A stretch of DNA of 64,000 nucleotides from an uncultured Lachnospiraceae bacterium (GTDB lineage: Bacteria > Bacillota > Clostridia > Lachnospirales > Lachnospiraceae), in assembly GCA_900551115.1 (NCBI GenBank), contig URUY01000021.1:3649-67648 (forward strand). Direction: 5' to 3'. The notes beneath the pieces are model-generated. The model saw nothing but the letters and a program-made list of their open reading frames with translations, had not been told where the DNA came from and made no database searches. Position numbers and translations under genes: made by a program. This document shows, piece after piece, positions 44,553 to 53,401 of this stretch (its first letter is position 1; each line of letters opens with the position of its first letter).

Positions 44553-45946
44553 TATTGGAATCCCTCCTCGTCCTTATAAGATGCGGTATTCCGATAGGTT
44601 ACCAATGCCACGACAGCCAGTACAATGAAGGTCAGGATACCGATTACAGCACCTAAATTAAAGTACTGCTGGTCTACCGTCAGCTTATACAGCCAGGTAA
44701 CCAAGAGGTCGGTTTTACCTGCGGAATTGCCTACAGGAGTAGGCGCGCCGCCTGATAACAGGAAGATAACGTTAAAATTATTGACATTTCCCGTAAACTG
44801 GGTAATTAAGTACGGTGTCATAACGAACATCATATACGGAAGCGTAATCTTAAAGAAGGTTACGAAAGCATTGGCACCGTCCACCTTGGCTGATTCATAC
44901 AGCTCTGCAGGTATGTTCTGCAGAATACCTGTTGCCTGCATAAGGGTATAAGGAATACCTACCCACAGGTTGATGACGATAACCATTACCCTCGCCCATG
45001 TAGCATCCGTCCAGAAAGGCAGGGATTCGTCTATAATGCCCCACGATTTAAGCAGTACATTCACTGCGCCTTCCTGATTTAACATGGTACGCATAATCAG
45101 AAGAGTTACAAACTGGGGAACTGCTATGGAAAGAATAAAGCAGAATCTCCAGAAGCTTTTAAATCGGGTACCCTTACGGTTTATTACAATCGCAAGTATC
45201 ATACCCAGTATATAGTTTAGTCCGGTAGCAAGAACTGCCCAAACGAGCGTCCACGCCAGTACTGACCAGAATTGTTGTCCAATTGAATCACTAAAGCTTA
45301 AGACCTTTTTAAAGTTGTCAAATCCGACCCAGTCAAACAGTACCAGATGATTGTCAATCTTACTGTAATTGGTAAAGGCCATGCTAATCATGAAAATAAG
45401 CGGCAATACAGTAAACGCTATGATTCCTGTAAGAGGAACCGACATCATCAGGTTCTGCAGATTGCCGTTAAACAAATCCTTGATATCCTCTAAGAAGGAA
45501 TTGACATGTTTTCCTTCTTTTGTAAGGCATTGCGCCTTATATGCGCTCTTTATGGCGCTTATCCAAAACAGGATAAAAAGAAATGTCACAAATACCGTCA
45601 CTACGCCGTAAAGCAGAATCAGCACAGAGTTGTGCCCTGCCGTATACTCATAGATACCTTTTGCTTCATTCCAAACCTCCTCCTGTTCAATCCATCCCAG
45701 GGAAGGAAGCATAGACAGATTGTAAATGCCGTTTTTTACCATAAATACGATGTATGCAATTTCTACTGCAAGAAACAGAAGTCCCTTTACAAACTGCCTG
45801 TAAATAATATTTCCCGCACCAAGTATGATGAAGGATAATTTTGTAGCAATATCACCCTTTTTCAAAGCCGCCCCCAGCGTATAAGGCGTTGCAAAATCTT
45901 TTCCCCTTTTTTTCTTTTCAGCCCGCTTTACTTTACCCACGTGCAT
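44552..45946 (-). CDS. malF: Maltose/maltodextrin ABC transporter permease MalF
   Basis: The protein has 464 residues. A long N-terminal part with two extra spans (residues ~30-75 and ~105-130) precedes the six-span permease core. The EAA loop reads YESAKVDGANAFVTFFKITLPYM. The same extended architecture occurs in the second MalF-like protein of the window at 59643-61100. It is separated from malE by 152 bp containing a stable hairpin. Confidence 0.92.
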   Translation of the reverse strand: MHVGKVKRAEKKKRGKDFATPYTLGAALKKGDIATKLSFIILGAGNIIYRQFVKGLLFLAVEIAYIVFMVKNGIYNLSMLPSLGWIEQEEVWNEAKGIYEYTAGHNSVLILLYGVVTVFVTFLFILFWISAIKSAYKAQCLTKEGKHVNSFLEDIKDLFNGNLQNLMMSVPLTGIIAFTVLPLIFMISMAFTNYSKIDNHLVLFDWVGFDNFKKVLSFSDSIGQQFWSVLAWTLVWAVLATGLNYILGMILAIVINRKGTRFKSFWRFCFILSIAVPQFVTLLIMRTMLNQEGAVNVLLKSWGIIDESLPFWTDATWARVMVIVINLWVGIPYTLMQATGILQNIPAELYESAKVDGANAFVTFFKITLPYMMFVMTPYLITQFTGNVNNFNVIFLLSGGAPTPVGNSAGKTDLLVTWLYKLTVDQQYFNLGAVIGILTFIVLAVVALVTYRNTASYKDEEGFQ

Positions 45947-46034
45947 GCCCTCCTTTTTTGCTTTCAGACTGCCATGACGGTGTTACCGCATGCTGCTACT
46001 GCAAATCTTAATTCTTTTTCTTTCAGTACAACAA

Positions 46035-46069
46035 GGGATGCCGGAGGGACCAAGCCCTCCGGGTATCCC
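46035..46069 (-). promoter_or_regulatory. Intergenic hairpin between malE and malF
   Basis: GGGAT-CCGGAGGG and CCCTCCGG-ATCCC form a long stem (one bulge each side) with a five-base loop and no T run. Without a T tail it should not terminate. It probably protects the 3' end of malE mRNA, so that the binding protein is made in excess over the permeases. Confidence 0.7.
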
Positions 46070-46098
46070 CGTCTGCTATAATACTGCTTATTCTTTTA

Positions 46099-47406
46099 TT
46101 ATTCTACTACAGAAGTATTTACAGCGGTATTGAAGTTTTCTGTCATTTCTGCTGCATTGTCATGAGTTACTTCTTTTGCTACAAGAGCTTTACCAAGGTT
46201 TTCAGCAGGTGACCACCAGTTGCTCATTGCTGCGCAGTAAGGCTGCATGATAGAGGTGTTTGCAATACAAGCATCGGATGCGATTGCTACAACGTCAGTT
46301 GCGATTGCAGGGTCAGCCAGTACGGTTGTGTTGGTAGGAAGGATATTTCTCATATCATAATGAGCCTTCTGTGCTTCTTCACCGCCAAGGTAAGCAGCTA
46401 AAGCTACTGCTACTTCCATATCTTCACAGTTAGGATTAACACCAATTGCCTTAGAACCGAAGAATGCCTTCATGCTCTTGTCTTCACCGTCAATATTGAT
46501 GGTAGGAAGCTGTGCTGCGCCTACGTTCTCTTCACCGATAGCATTCACTACGTTGCTATAATCCCAGGAACCGGAGAACATTGCTGCGATAGAGCCATCT
46601 GCAAGACCTGCAAGGCCTTCGCCTGCACCGTCATTTACAAAGTTAGGGTTTGCAACCAGATCTACTAAGTAGTTGGTAACTGCAACTGCCTTGTCACCGC
46701 CCATATCGATGCCTGCAGCTTCGTCAGTACCGTCACCGAACAGTGTACAGCCGTTTGCTGCGTAGAATGCCTGAATATACCAGGAGTTGGACAGAGGGAA
46801 TGCTACCTTGCCTTTTTCAAGCATGGTCTCAAGGCTCTTTACATCATCTTCTGTAAGCATGCTCTTGTTGTAGTACATGAACCATGTATTGGTAGTGAAA
46901 GGTACGCCGTAAACAGAACCGTCTACAGATACGGAATCAACCAGTGCCTGGGACATATTGTTCTGTACATATTCCAGAGTAGAACCACCCAGTTTTGCGA
47001 TTGCGTTGTTAGCAATCAGGTCTGTTAAGTTGTCGTTAGCAAACATATAAACGTCTGCTGCTGCTTCAATGTCCTGTGTAACGGTTGCCTTTGCATCACC
47101 TTCAGCACATACGCCGTAGGTAAAGGTAATGTTCCATTCAGGATGAGCTTCGTTGAACTGCTCGCACATGGTCTTTAACCAGTTGCCTGTTTCATCATTC
47201 TGGTCCTCGGAAGGAGCCCATACTGTAAGTGCTACGTCTTTTGTTTCTGCAGGAGCGTCTGCAGGTGTGCTCTCGGTGGTACTCTCAGATGTACCTGCGG
47301 CGGAGCTTTCCGTGCCGGGTGTAGTGTTTGCATCTTTACTACCGCAGCCGGCCATTGTTGCTACCATGGCTACTGCCATTAATAATGCTAATGCTTTCTT
47401 TCTCAT
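46099..47406 (-). CDS. malE: Maltose/maltodextrin-binding lipoprotein
   Basis: The protein has 435 residues. The signal MRKKALALLMAVAMVATMAGCGS has lipobox MAGC, and a Ser/Thr/Glu linker follows. The family-1 binding fold has TVWAPSEDQNDETGNWL, AAADVYMFANDNLTDL and a C-terminal MSNWWSPAENLGKALVAKE. It delivers maltodextrins to MalFG. It is the first gene of malE-malF-malG-amylase. A candidate MalR operator lies 28 bp upstream. Confidence 0.93.
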   Translation of the reverse strand: MRKKALALLMAVAMVATMAGCGSKDANTTPGTESSAAGTSESTTESTPADAPAETKDVALTVWAPSEDQNDETGNWLKTMCEQFNEAHPEWNITFTYGVCAEGDAKATVTQDIEAAADVYMFANDNLTDLIANNAIAKLGGSTLEYVQNNMSQALVDSVSVDGSVYGVPFTTNTWFMYYNKSMLTEDDVKSLETMLEKGKVAFPLSNSWYIQAFYAANGCTLFGDGTDEAAGIDMGGDKAVAVTNYLVDLVANPNFVNDGAGEGLAGLADGSIAAMFSGSWDYSNVVNAIGEENVGAAQLPTINIDGEDKSMKAFFGSKAIGVNPNCEDMEVAVALAAYLGGEEAQKAHYDMRNILPTNTTVLADPAIATDVVAIASDACIANTSIMQPYCAAMSNWWSPAENLGKALVAKEVTHDNAAEMTENFNTAVNTSVVE

Positions 47407-47433
47407 AACTTGTTTCCTCTCCTTTTTCTTTAT

Positions 47434-47444
47434 GATACGTTTCT
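47434..47444. promoter_or_regulatory. Candidate MalR operator upstream of malE
   Basis: AGAAACGTATC (minus strand) has a central ACGT-type CG step, as LacI-family sites do. It lies just downstream of a TATATA stretch that could be the malE -10 box. It matches GAAAACGTATC upstream of malQ. Confidence 0.5.
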
Positions 47445-47509
47445 AGCATCTATATAAAATGTGTTTCCACATCCTATATCATTATTTTGTAACATCCTCT
47501 TTTATGACA

Positions 47510-48997
47510 TTACCTTCTGTATATGGCTGCCAGCGTCCTTAACCAGGTCCGCCTCTCTTCCGTCAGCCCGTCCTTCTTAAATCGCCATCTCCAGTTTTTT
47601 CCGACTGTACTGGGCAGGTTCATTCTGGCTTCATTGCCCAGCTTCATAATATCCTGCATCTGTATAATAACCACATCCGCTATGGATGAATACGCCAGTC
47701 TGATGATGGCATCCGGAATCTCCTCTTTAGAAGTAATCCCCAGATATTCATATAAAAAAGCCAGTTCATACTCTGTCTTATCCCTGAAGAAACCAACCAC
47801 GGTATCGTTGTCATGGGTTCCTGCATACACCACTAAATTTGTATCTATGTAATTGTGGGGCAGATGTTCATTGGCCGTATTGCCGTCGAATGCAAACAGA
47901 AGAACCTTTATGCCCGGCCAGCCGCATTTTGTCATCAGCTTTTTTACACCCGGGACCTGCGCACCCATATCCTCTGCCATAACCCTGCTGCTTCCTGCTG
48001 CCTTTTCCAGTGCGTCCGTCAGTTTCTTTCCGGGACCCTTATTCCATTTGCCGCCCCGTCTGGTATCGTCTGCGGGAATACTGTAATACCTCACAATACC
48101 GATAAAATGGTCGATGCGAATCACATCATACAGGGCTGCATTTGCTTCCACTCTCTTTTTCCACCAGGAAAATCCATTCTGTTCCATCTTTTCCCAATTA
48201 TAAAGAGGATTGCCCCAAACCTGACCCTGCGTGGAAAATTCATCCGGCGGACTCCCCGCCACTGCTTCCGGCGTTCCGTCCTTTTTCAGTTGAAATTCTT
48301 CCCTGTGTGCCCAAACATCTGCACTGTCAAGCGCTGCATACAGAGAAATATCTCCTATAATCTGAATTCCTCTCGCATTGGCATATTTTTTAAGCCTGCC
48401 CCACTGGGAGAAAAATTCAAACTGGCAAAACTTCCAAAATGCGATTTGCTCTTTTAACAGAAGCTCGTATTCCTTCATTGTTGCCGGCTCCCTGTTCTTT
48501 AAACCGGGCTCCCACTGCAGCCATTCCCTGTTTCCAGAAAGCGTTTTCGCAGCCATGAAAAAAGAATAATCCGAAAGCCACTCCTCATTCTCTTCGCAAA
48601 AGCTTTTGAACTCCTTATTTTTCTTGTCAAATCGTTCAAATGCTTTCTGCAAAACCTGAAAACGGTTTTCAAAGATAACGGTATAATCAATATCATCCGC
48701 ATCACCGCCCCAGTTATAGCTTTTTACCTCTTCTCTGTCAAGCAGCCCCTCCTGCACCAGCATACCCAAATCAATAAGGTACGGGTTGCCTGCAAAAGCC
48801 GAAACAGATTGATAAGGACTGTCTCCGAAGCTTGTAGGTCCAAGCGGCAGCACCTGCCAGTACTTTTGCTTTAAATCCACCAACAGGTCTACAAAGCTGT
48901 ACGCAGCATTTCCCAATGTCCCGATGCCGTAATCTGACGGTAAACTTGTTACCGGAAGCAATATTCCTGCACCTCTGGTAAATGCTTTAGATTCCAC
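47510..48997 (-). CDS. malQ: 4-alpha-glucanotransferase (amylomaltase)
   Basis: The protein has 495 residues from the GTG at 48997, which is preceded by GGCGGGGG. A longer open frame upstream (to 49162) runs through the promoter and is not coding. GH77 motifs are GAGILLPVTSLPSDYGIGTLG, WQVLPLGPTSFGDSPYQSVSAFAGNPYLID, VIRIDHFIGIVRYYSIP, VMAEDMGAQ and YAGTHDNDTVVGF. It is cytoplasmic and disproportionates imported maltodextrins. It is divergent from malR, and 103 bp separate it from malE downstream. Confidence 0.95.
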   Translation of the reverse strand: MESKAFTRGAGILLPVTSLPSDYGIGTLGNAAYSFVDLLVDLKQKYWQVLPLGPTSFGDSPYQSVSAFAGNPYLIDLGMLVQEGLLDREEVKSYNWGGDADDIDYTVIFENRFQVLQKAFERFDKKNKEFKSFCEENEEWLSDYSFFMAAKTLSGNREWLQWEPGLKNREPATMKEYELLLKEQIAFWKFCQFEFFSQWGRLKKYANARGIQIIGDISLYAALDSADVWAHREEFQLKKDGTPEAVAGSPPDEFSTQGQVWGNPLYNWEKMEQNGFSWWKKRVEANAALYDVIRIDHFIGIVRYYSIPADDTRRGGKWNKGPGKKLTDALEKAAGSSRVMAEDMGAQVPGVKKLMTKCGWPGIKVLLFAFDGNTANEHLPHNYIDTNLVVYAGTHDNDTVVGFFRDKTEYELAFLYEYLGITSKEEIPDAIIRLAYSSIADVVIIQMQDIMKLGNEARMNLPSTVGKNWRWRFKKDGLTEERRTWLRTLAAIYRR

Positions 48998-49054
48998 TTT
49001 TAACCCCCGCCTTTGCTTTTTCTTTTTTCGTGAATTTTCGTTTCTGATTACATT

Positions 49055-49081
49055 ATTATATTTTTGCCCCCTTTTTGTCAA
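49055..49081 (-). promoter_or_regulatory. malQ promoter
   Basis: On the minus strand TTGACA (49076-49081) is followed by TATAAT (49055-49060, 15 bp spacing) or AATAAT (18 bp). The short-spaced option may need help from a regulator. Confidence 0.6.
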
Positions 49082-49098
49082 TAGGTTTAGCGTTTTTG

Positions 49099-49110
49099 GA
49101 TACGTTTTCT
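49099..49110. promoter_or_regulatory. Candidate MalR operator upstream of malQ
   Basis: AGAAAACGTATC on the minus strand lies 18 bp upstream of the malQ -35 box and shares AAACGTATC with the malE site. Confidence 0.5.
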
Positions 49111-49205
49111 CTATTTTTACTGTTTTTTGCATCCTATTTTTGTATATTTTATACAATTTCATTTTCTTTCATTTTCGAAAAAATGTAATACCTTTGATTT
49201 AGCTG

Positions 49206-49234
49206 TTGCATATCAGATTTTTTATCTTTATACT
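49206..49234 (+). promoter_or_regulatory. malR promoter
   Basis: TTGCAT (49206-49211) and TATACT (49229-49234) lie 17 bp apart on the plus strand, 57 bp upstream of the malR start. Confidence 0.75.
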
Positions 49235-49290
49235 ATAAAAGGAATGTTTTTATTTCATTTTATCGATATTGCAGAAAAAGGAGAACCTTC

Positions 49291-50298
49291 ATGGCTACCA
49301 TAAAAGACATTGCCAACCGGCTGGGTATTTCCGTCAGCACGGTTTCAAAGGGGCTGAACGGCGCCAGCGATATCAGCGAAGAGCTTCGTCAGCTTGTGCT
49401 TGATACCGCTGTAGAAATCGGCTATACAACAAAGCGCATGAAAAAAGAAGAGCATAAGAAATTATGTATCTTTATTGAAAATATGGATTATGAAACGGTA
49501 AATCAGTTCGGCTACGAAATTATCTTAGGCTTTAAGCAGGCCGCCTACCGTGACAAGTGGGACGTAGTGGTTACCCCTGTCACCCCTGCACTGCAGGCTA
49601 TGGAAAAATATGATACCTATATGTTGAAGCACGGCTTTCAGGGTGCCTTTCTTGTAGGCTTTGCCCTGCATGACGACTGGATGGGGCAGCTTGCTTCCAC
49701 CAACATCCCCACCGCTCTTTTTGATAACTATATCCGCAAAAATCCCGCCGTTGGATATGTAGGCACCGACAATTTTGAAGGTATTGACATGGCGGTGGAC
49801 TATCTGGCATCCTTGGGACACAAAAAAATAGCCTTTCTGAACGGTTCCTTAAACTCCATGGTTTCCGACCAGCGCCAGCAGGCCTTCGTCGACAGCATGC
49901 AGGCTCACGGTCTGCCGGTTGAAGCGGAGCTGATGGCCTATGGCTATTACGTTGCAGATTCTGCCAAATATCATGTTCCCAATTTTTTGGCGGCAGGCGC
50001 TACTGCCATCATGTGCGGAAACGACCTGATTGCTTCGGGCGTAATTGCAGAATGCACCAGACGGGGCTTTTCGGTTCCTTCGGATATCAGCGTTATCGGC
50101 TTTGACGACCTGCCCATATCCGCCCACTTGACGCCGCCTCTTACCACTGTAAAACAGGACAGAGTAGAATTGGGGAAAAGCGGCTATTACACCCTTTCTT
50201 CCCTCTTAAACAAAGTATCCATCAGCAAGACGCTTTTACGCGCACAGCTTATTGTACGCGCTTCTGCCGCAGAATGCAAAGAAAGCAGGTTAAAATAA
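49291..50298 (+). CDS. malR: LacI family regulator of the maltose locus
   Basis: The protein has 335 residues. The helix-turn-helix is TIKDIANRLGISVSTVSKGLNG, with a hinge helix at ~50 and a periplasmic-binding-like sugar domain (AVDYLASLGHKKIAFLNG, VIGFDDLPISAHLTPPLTTV). It is divergent from malQ and next to the malEFG genes, so it most likely represses or modulates them in response to maltodextrin. The gene symbol follows from context only. The ribosome site AAAGGAG is well placed, and the stop codon lies within the stem of its own terminator. Confidence 0.9.
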   Translation: MATIKDIANRLGISVSTVSKGLNGASDISEELRQLVLDTAVEIGYTTKRMKKEEHKKLCIFIENMDYETVNQFGYEIILGFKQAAYRDKWDVVVTPVTPALQAMEKYDTYMLKHGFQGAFLVGFALHDDWMGQLASTNIPTALFDNYIRKNPAVGYVGTDNFEGIDMAVDYLASLGHKKIAFLNGSLNSMVSDQRQQAFVDSMQAHGLPVEAELMAYGYYVADSAKYHVPNFLAAGATAIMCGNDLIASGVIAECTRRGFSVPSDISVIGFDDLPISAHLTPPLTTVKQDRVELGKSGYYTLSSLLNKVSISKTLLRAQLIVRASAAECKESRLK

Positions 50299-50312
50299 CC
50301 TGCTTTTTTTAT
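50282..50312 (+). terminator. malR terminator
   Basis: AAAGCAGGTTA-aaa-TAACCTGCTTT is an 11-bp perfect stem followed by T. The TAA stop codon of malR is part of the right arm. Confidence 0.9.
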
Positions 50313-50341
50313 GCGCATCTTAACGCCCTCATATCCTTTTA

Positions 50342-50749
50342 CTAAAAAGCATCCACCCTGTCCGTGCCGCTTTCATTTTTCAATTTTTCCAAATACGGTC
50401 CCGGATTCTTTTCCATTTCCAGCATGCAGCAAAAAGCCGCCAAAAGCAATTTGGCGCTATCATACCGAAGGCAGTCGTCTCCCCTGTCCAGATATGCCTT
50501 GAAATGATCCACCTGCCAGACCATAATATCCGCAAGGCTGTACCCTTCCACCTTTTTCTCGCAAAGAAATCCGCCTGTATCATGGTAAAAGGCAAATTCC
50601 CTGAGCATGCCCTCGGATTCGCATAAACCTCTCCAGAATTTTTCCAGATATTCCTTATCATATCCCGCTTCCCGGCAAAGCTCTGCCGCCCGGGTTTTCA
50701 ATTTCACAAGAGCCTGCCTTAACTGCTCCCTGTCTGTTTCTCTCTCCAT
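50342..50749 (-). CDS. Hypothetical protein
   Basis: The protein has 135 residues with a strong ribosome site (GAGGAGGAGAAGG) before ATG 50749. It is soluble, mostly helical and charged. Two Cys lie in FCCMLEM near the C-terminus. It resembles no family I know. It is the last gene of an ogt - cysteine-cluster - deacetylase unit. The annotated deacetylase frame overlaps its first 92 bases, an overlap that would vanish if the deacetylase frame were shifted at a G6 tract. Confidence 0.72.
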   Translation of the reverse strand: MERETDREQLRQALVKLKTRAAELCREAGYDKEYLEKFWRGLCESEGMLREFAFYHDTGGFLCEKKVEGYSLADIMVWQVDHFKAYLDRGDDCLRYDSAKLLLAAFCCMLEMEKNPGPYLEKLKNESGTDRVDAF

Positions 50750-51494
50750 AACCTTCTCCTCCTCTAGTAGTCACCTGTCCCCCCTTCTTAGCTGTAAGCT
50801 TTTCAAATTCCGGCTTTACAAATTCCACGCCGCATTCCATGACATGCTCTAAAAACAGCCTGTAATATTCCGGTACCAGCGCTTCCGTCTCATCATGGGC
50901 ATGCAGCAGGAAAATATGGCAGGCGCCTTCCTGCCAAAGCATTTCTCCCGTAACAGGATGGGGCTCGTGTATCTTCTTGAAAACCGATTCTGCATTAAAA
51001 TCAGAATCAGGCCGTATCTGCCATTCCCCAAAATCAAAGGTCCAGTAGGCGTCAGCATCCTCCTTCATACGGCATTCTATGTACCAGGGATTGGTAACCT
51101 GTGCATCCTGCAGCTTATCAAACCCGTTCTTTCTAAAATATGCCTGAAGAGCCGTCGCATTTTCTCCGCCCTTGTCCCCATAAGGAAAACGGAAGGGTTT
51201 AAAGCGGCGGGTCACCCCCGCGTCTGCATAAAGCCGGTCAAGAAGCGCTTCATTTTTCTCGATTTCTTCCAGGCAGGCAGAAAGGGACAGCGTACTAAAT
51301 CCCGGATGGGAATAGCTGTGGTTGCCTATAATCATGCCCCTCTGCAGGGCATAAACAGCCTCTTCATAATATTTTTCCACATTCCTGCCCACGGCATACA
51401 TTACCGGACAGATGTTTTTTTCCTGCAAATAGTCCACAATAGCCGTGGTATTTGCCGATGCAATATCATCAATGGTCAAAACTGCCTTACTCAT
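50658..51494 (-). CDS. Polysaccharide deacetylase (NodB) family protein, probable frameshift near the C-terminus
   Basis: The protein has 278 residues and no signal peptide. The catalytic base and metal Asp lie in LTIDDIAS at the very N-terminus. The metal motif HSYSHP is intact, and KPFRFPYGDKGGEN matches motif 3. Metal-dependent removal of acetyl groups from amino sugars is the family reaction. The start at 51494 (GGAG seven bases upstream) lies inside the end of the preceding gene. The last ~35 residues (after LTAKKGG) are Gly/Arg-rich and overlap the next gene. A one-base change in the G6 run at 50779-50784 would end the protein at TAG, just before the next ribosome site. Confidence 0.8.
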   Translation of the reverse strand: MSKAVLTIDDIASANTTAIVDYLQEKNICPVMYAVGRNVEKYYEEAVYALQRGMIIGNHSYSHPGFSTLSLSACLEEIEKNEALLDRLYADAGVTRRFKPFRFPYGDKGGENATALQAYFRKNGFDKLQDAQVTNPWYIECRMKEDADAYWTFDFGEWQIRPDSDFNAESVFKKIHEPHPVTGEMLWQEGACHIFLLHAHDETEALVPEYYRLFLEHVMECGVEFVKPEFEKLTAKKGGQVTTRGGEGYGERNRQGAVKAGSCEIENPGGRALPGSGI

Positions 51495-52134
51495 ATAAGC
51501 GCTCCATTTCTTCTGCTCTCTCATAAAACTGACTATAAAAGTCAATATTTGCTTCATAGGGTTTCAAGTAAAAAATCCGTAAAAGCCTAAGGCTCATTTT
51601 CTTTATCTCTTCCTGCGCCATGCTGCCCCCATCCTCTGCTGTCTGCAATGCTTTTGCCCGCTCCTTAAGTCCCTTTACCAAATAATGCCAGCGGACTAAA
51701 AAGTCCTGATTTTGAGGCAGCGCCTGCGTATCAATCCATTTTCCCACTTTTACCTTGGTTTTATTTTCCTTAGGACATTCCTCCAACAAAAAATAAGTGA
51801 GTTTTCCAGATTCATAATTACGGCCAAGAGGAAAGGTTCTGCACAGTCCCGGTCTGCAGGCATGAATGCTGCAGCGGCCCTGTTCATTTAAAAAGACGCA
51901 CTGCTCCTCCCTGCCCGCCATTACAAGGTGCGGCAGGATAATGCCTTCTTCCACATGGAGCGCTGCCTGTTTGCGCAAAAGCTCCTCAAAGGTCTGCCCT
52001 AAATGAATCGTCAGCCGGTACACGTCAAGCGGGTCAAGCACAACGGATTCCCCCATTCCCTTACAGCACCGGGAACATCCTTCACATTCATGGCACCCGG
52101 CCTTTACCATATCCTTCAATTCATACAGTCTCAT
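51487..52134 (-). CDS. YkgJ-type cysteine-cluster protein
   Basis: The protein has 215 residues. The eight-Cys pattern CHECEGCSRCCKGMG ... CVFLNEQGRCSIHACRPGLCRTFPLG is the zinc- or iron-cluster binding core of the YkgJ (formerly UPF0153) family, whose function is unknown. It overlaps ogt upstream by 14 bp and the deacetylase downstream by 8 bp, so all are one operon. Confidence 0.9.
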   Translation of the reverse strand: MRLYELKDMVKAGCHECEGCSRCCKGMGESVVLDPLDVYRLTIHLGQTFEELLRKQAALHVEEGIILPHLVMAGREEQCVFLNEQGRCSIHACRPGLCRTFPLGRNYESGKLTYFLLEECPKENKTKVKVGKWIDTQALPQNQDFLVRWHYLVKGLKERAKALQTAEDGGSMAQEEIKKMSLRLLRIFYLKPYEANIDFYSQFYERAEEMERLYE

Positions 52135-52594
52135 ACTTTATTCCTTCCAGCTTAAGCAGCCGCTCTTTGACAGGAAGTCCTGCACCGAAGCCTGTCAGAC
52201 TGCCATCGGCACCTATTACCCTGTGACAGGGAATCAGTATCAGAATCGGATTTTTATTGTTTGCGCCTCCCACAGCCCGACATGCCCCGGGATTGCCTGT
52301 GGCTGCTGCAATTTGTCCATAGGTCCTGGTTTCTCCATAGGGTATTTCCGCAAGCGCCTTCCATACTCTTTTCTGGAAATCAGTGCCCTGCGGTTTTACC
52401 GGCACCGTAAATACTTTGCGTTTCCCCGCAAAATATTCCGAAAGCTCCCGTACCGCCTTTTGCAGCACCGGGCTTTTGCAGTCAGAAAGCTGTTTACCGT
52501 TTTCCTGCAAATCCAGTTTTGTCACCGCTTCCTTATCCGCTTCTATACAGAGCATTCCTATCGGTGACGCAAAATAACACCTGTCCTTTTCCAT
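52121..52594 (-). CDS. ogt: Methylated-DNA-protein-cysteine methyltransferase
   Basis: The protein has 157 residues. It has the DNA-binding winged helix (YGQIAAATGNPGACRAVGGANNKNP) and the active-site motif ILIPCHRVIGADG, with the methyl-accepting Cys. It repairs O6-alkylguanine by irreversible transfer. The ATG at 52594 matches the usual Ogt start, although its ribosome site (GCGGGGA) is weak. It is the first gene of the four-gene unit and is divergent from ytaF. Confidence 0.94.
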   Translation of the reverse strand: MEKDRCYFASPIGMLCIEADKEAVTKLDLQENGKQLSDCKSPVLQKAVRELSEYFAGKRKVFTVPVKPQGTDFQKRVWKALAEIPYGETRTYGQIAAATGNPGACRAVGGANNKNPILILIPCHRVIGADGSLTGFGAGLPVKERLLKLEGIKYETV

Positions 52595-52726
52595 ATTTCC
52601 CCGCATTTCTGAGCGACTTGTCATAAAGGTATGGCACATGCTCTTCTTTTTTCTGTATTTCATTGTATCACAATTTATTTTCCATCGGAATACTATGCAG
52701 TAAGAATCTTAAAAGGCTGCGATAGT

Positions 52727-53371
52727 TTGCATATTTTTATTGTTATTTTTGAAGCGTTCTGCATTGCCTCCGCTCTGTCCGCGGACGCCTTTGTGACCGG
52801 CTTTTCCTATGGAACGGACAGAATAAAAATCCCCTTCTTATCCGTGCTTGTAATAGACGGTATATGCAGTCTGATGATAGGCGCCACGCTGCTTGCAGGT
52901 TCTTATATCAGACAATACACGCCTGCTTTTGTGACCACTGCCGTCTGCTTTACCCTCCTGTTTGTTTTGGGCATGGCAAAGCTGTTAGACGGCATCACCA
53001 AATCCCTTATCCGAAAATACGGCGTTATCAGCAGTAATATTAAGTTTTCCTTCTGTAATTTCCGCTTTGTCTTAAGCCTTTATGCCAATCCGGCATGCGC
53101 GGATACGGATCATTCCAAAACAATTTCTCCAAAGGAAGCCATTGTCCTTGCCATTGTGCTGTCTCTTGACGGCTGCGCCGTGGGCTTCGGCGCGGCTCTA
53201 GGGAATGTAAACGGACCCGCCGTCTTTTTCTGCTCTCTTATCATGGAGGCTGCTGCCATCCTTTCCGGCGCAGCCTTGGGAAACCGGGCAGCTAAAAAAC
53301 TGTCTTTTCCTGTTTCCTGGCTGAGTGGCTGTATCCTGCTGATTTTGGCATTTTTAAAGCTGATTGCGTGA
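52727..53371 (+). CDS. ytaF: YtaF/MntP-like multi-pass membrane protein
   Basis: The protein has 214 residues from a TTG at 52727 with AAAAGG upstream. An ATG exists only 96 bases earlier, through sequence that does not look coding. It shows two similar halves, each of three spans, carrying the paired acidic motifs ALSADAFVTGFSYG and VLSLDGCAVGFGAAL. This is typical of YtaF and of MntP manganese exporters. YtaF is found in spore formers and has no settled function. Metal efflux is a reasonable guess. Confidence 0.85.
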   Translation: MHIFIVIFEAFCIASALSADAFVTGFSYGTDRIKIPFLSVLVIDGICSLMIGATLLAGSYIRQYTPAFVTTAVCFTLLFVLGMAKLLDGITKSLIRKYGVISSNIKFSFCNFRFVLSLYANPACADTDHSKTISPKEAIVLAIVLSLDGCAVGFGAALGNVNGPAVFFCSLIMEAAAILSGAALGNRAAKKLSFPVSWLSGCILLILAFLKLIA

Positions 53372-53401
53372 AGGCTTCAGCAAAATATGTATTTCCAAAG
53401 G

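Noticed and set aside
48998..49162. N-terminal extension of malQ (55 codons)
   Set aside because: It covers the malQ promoter and is lysine-rich, non-homologous sequence.
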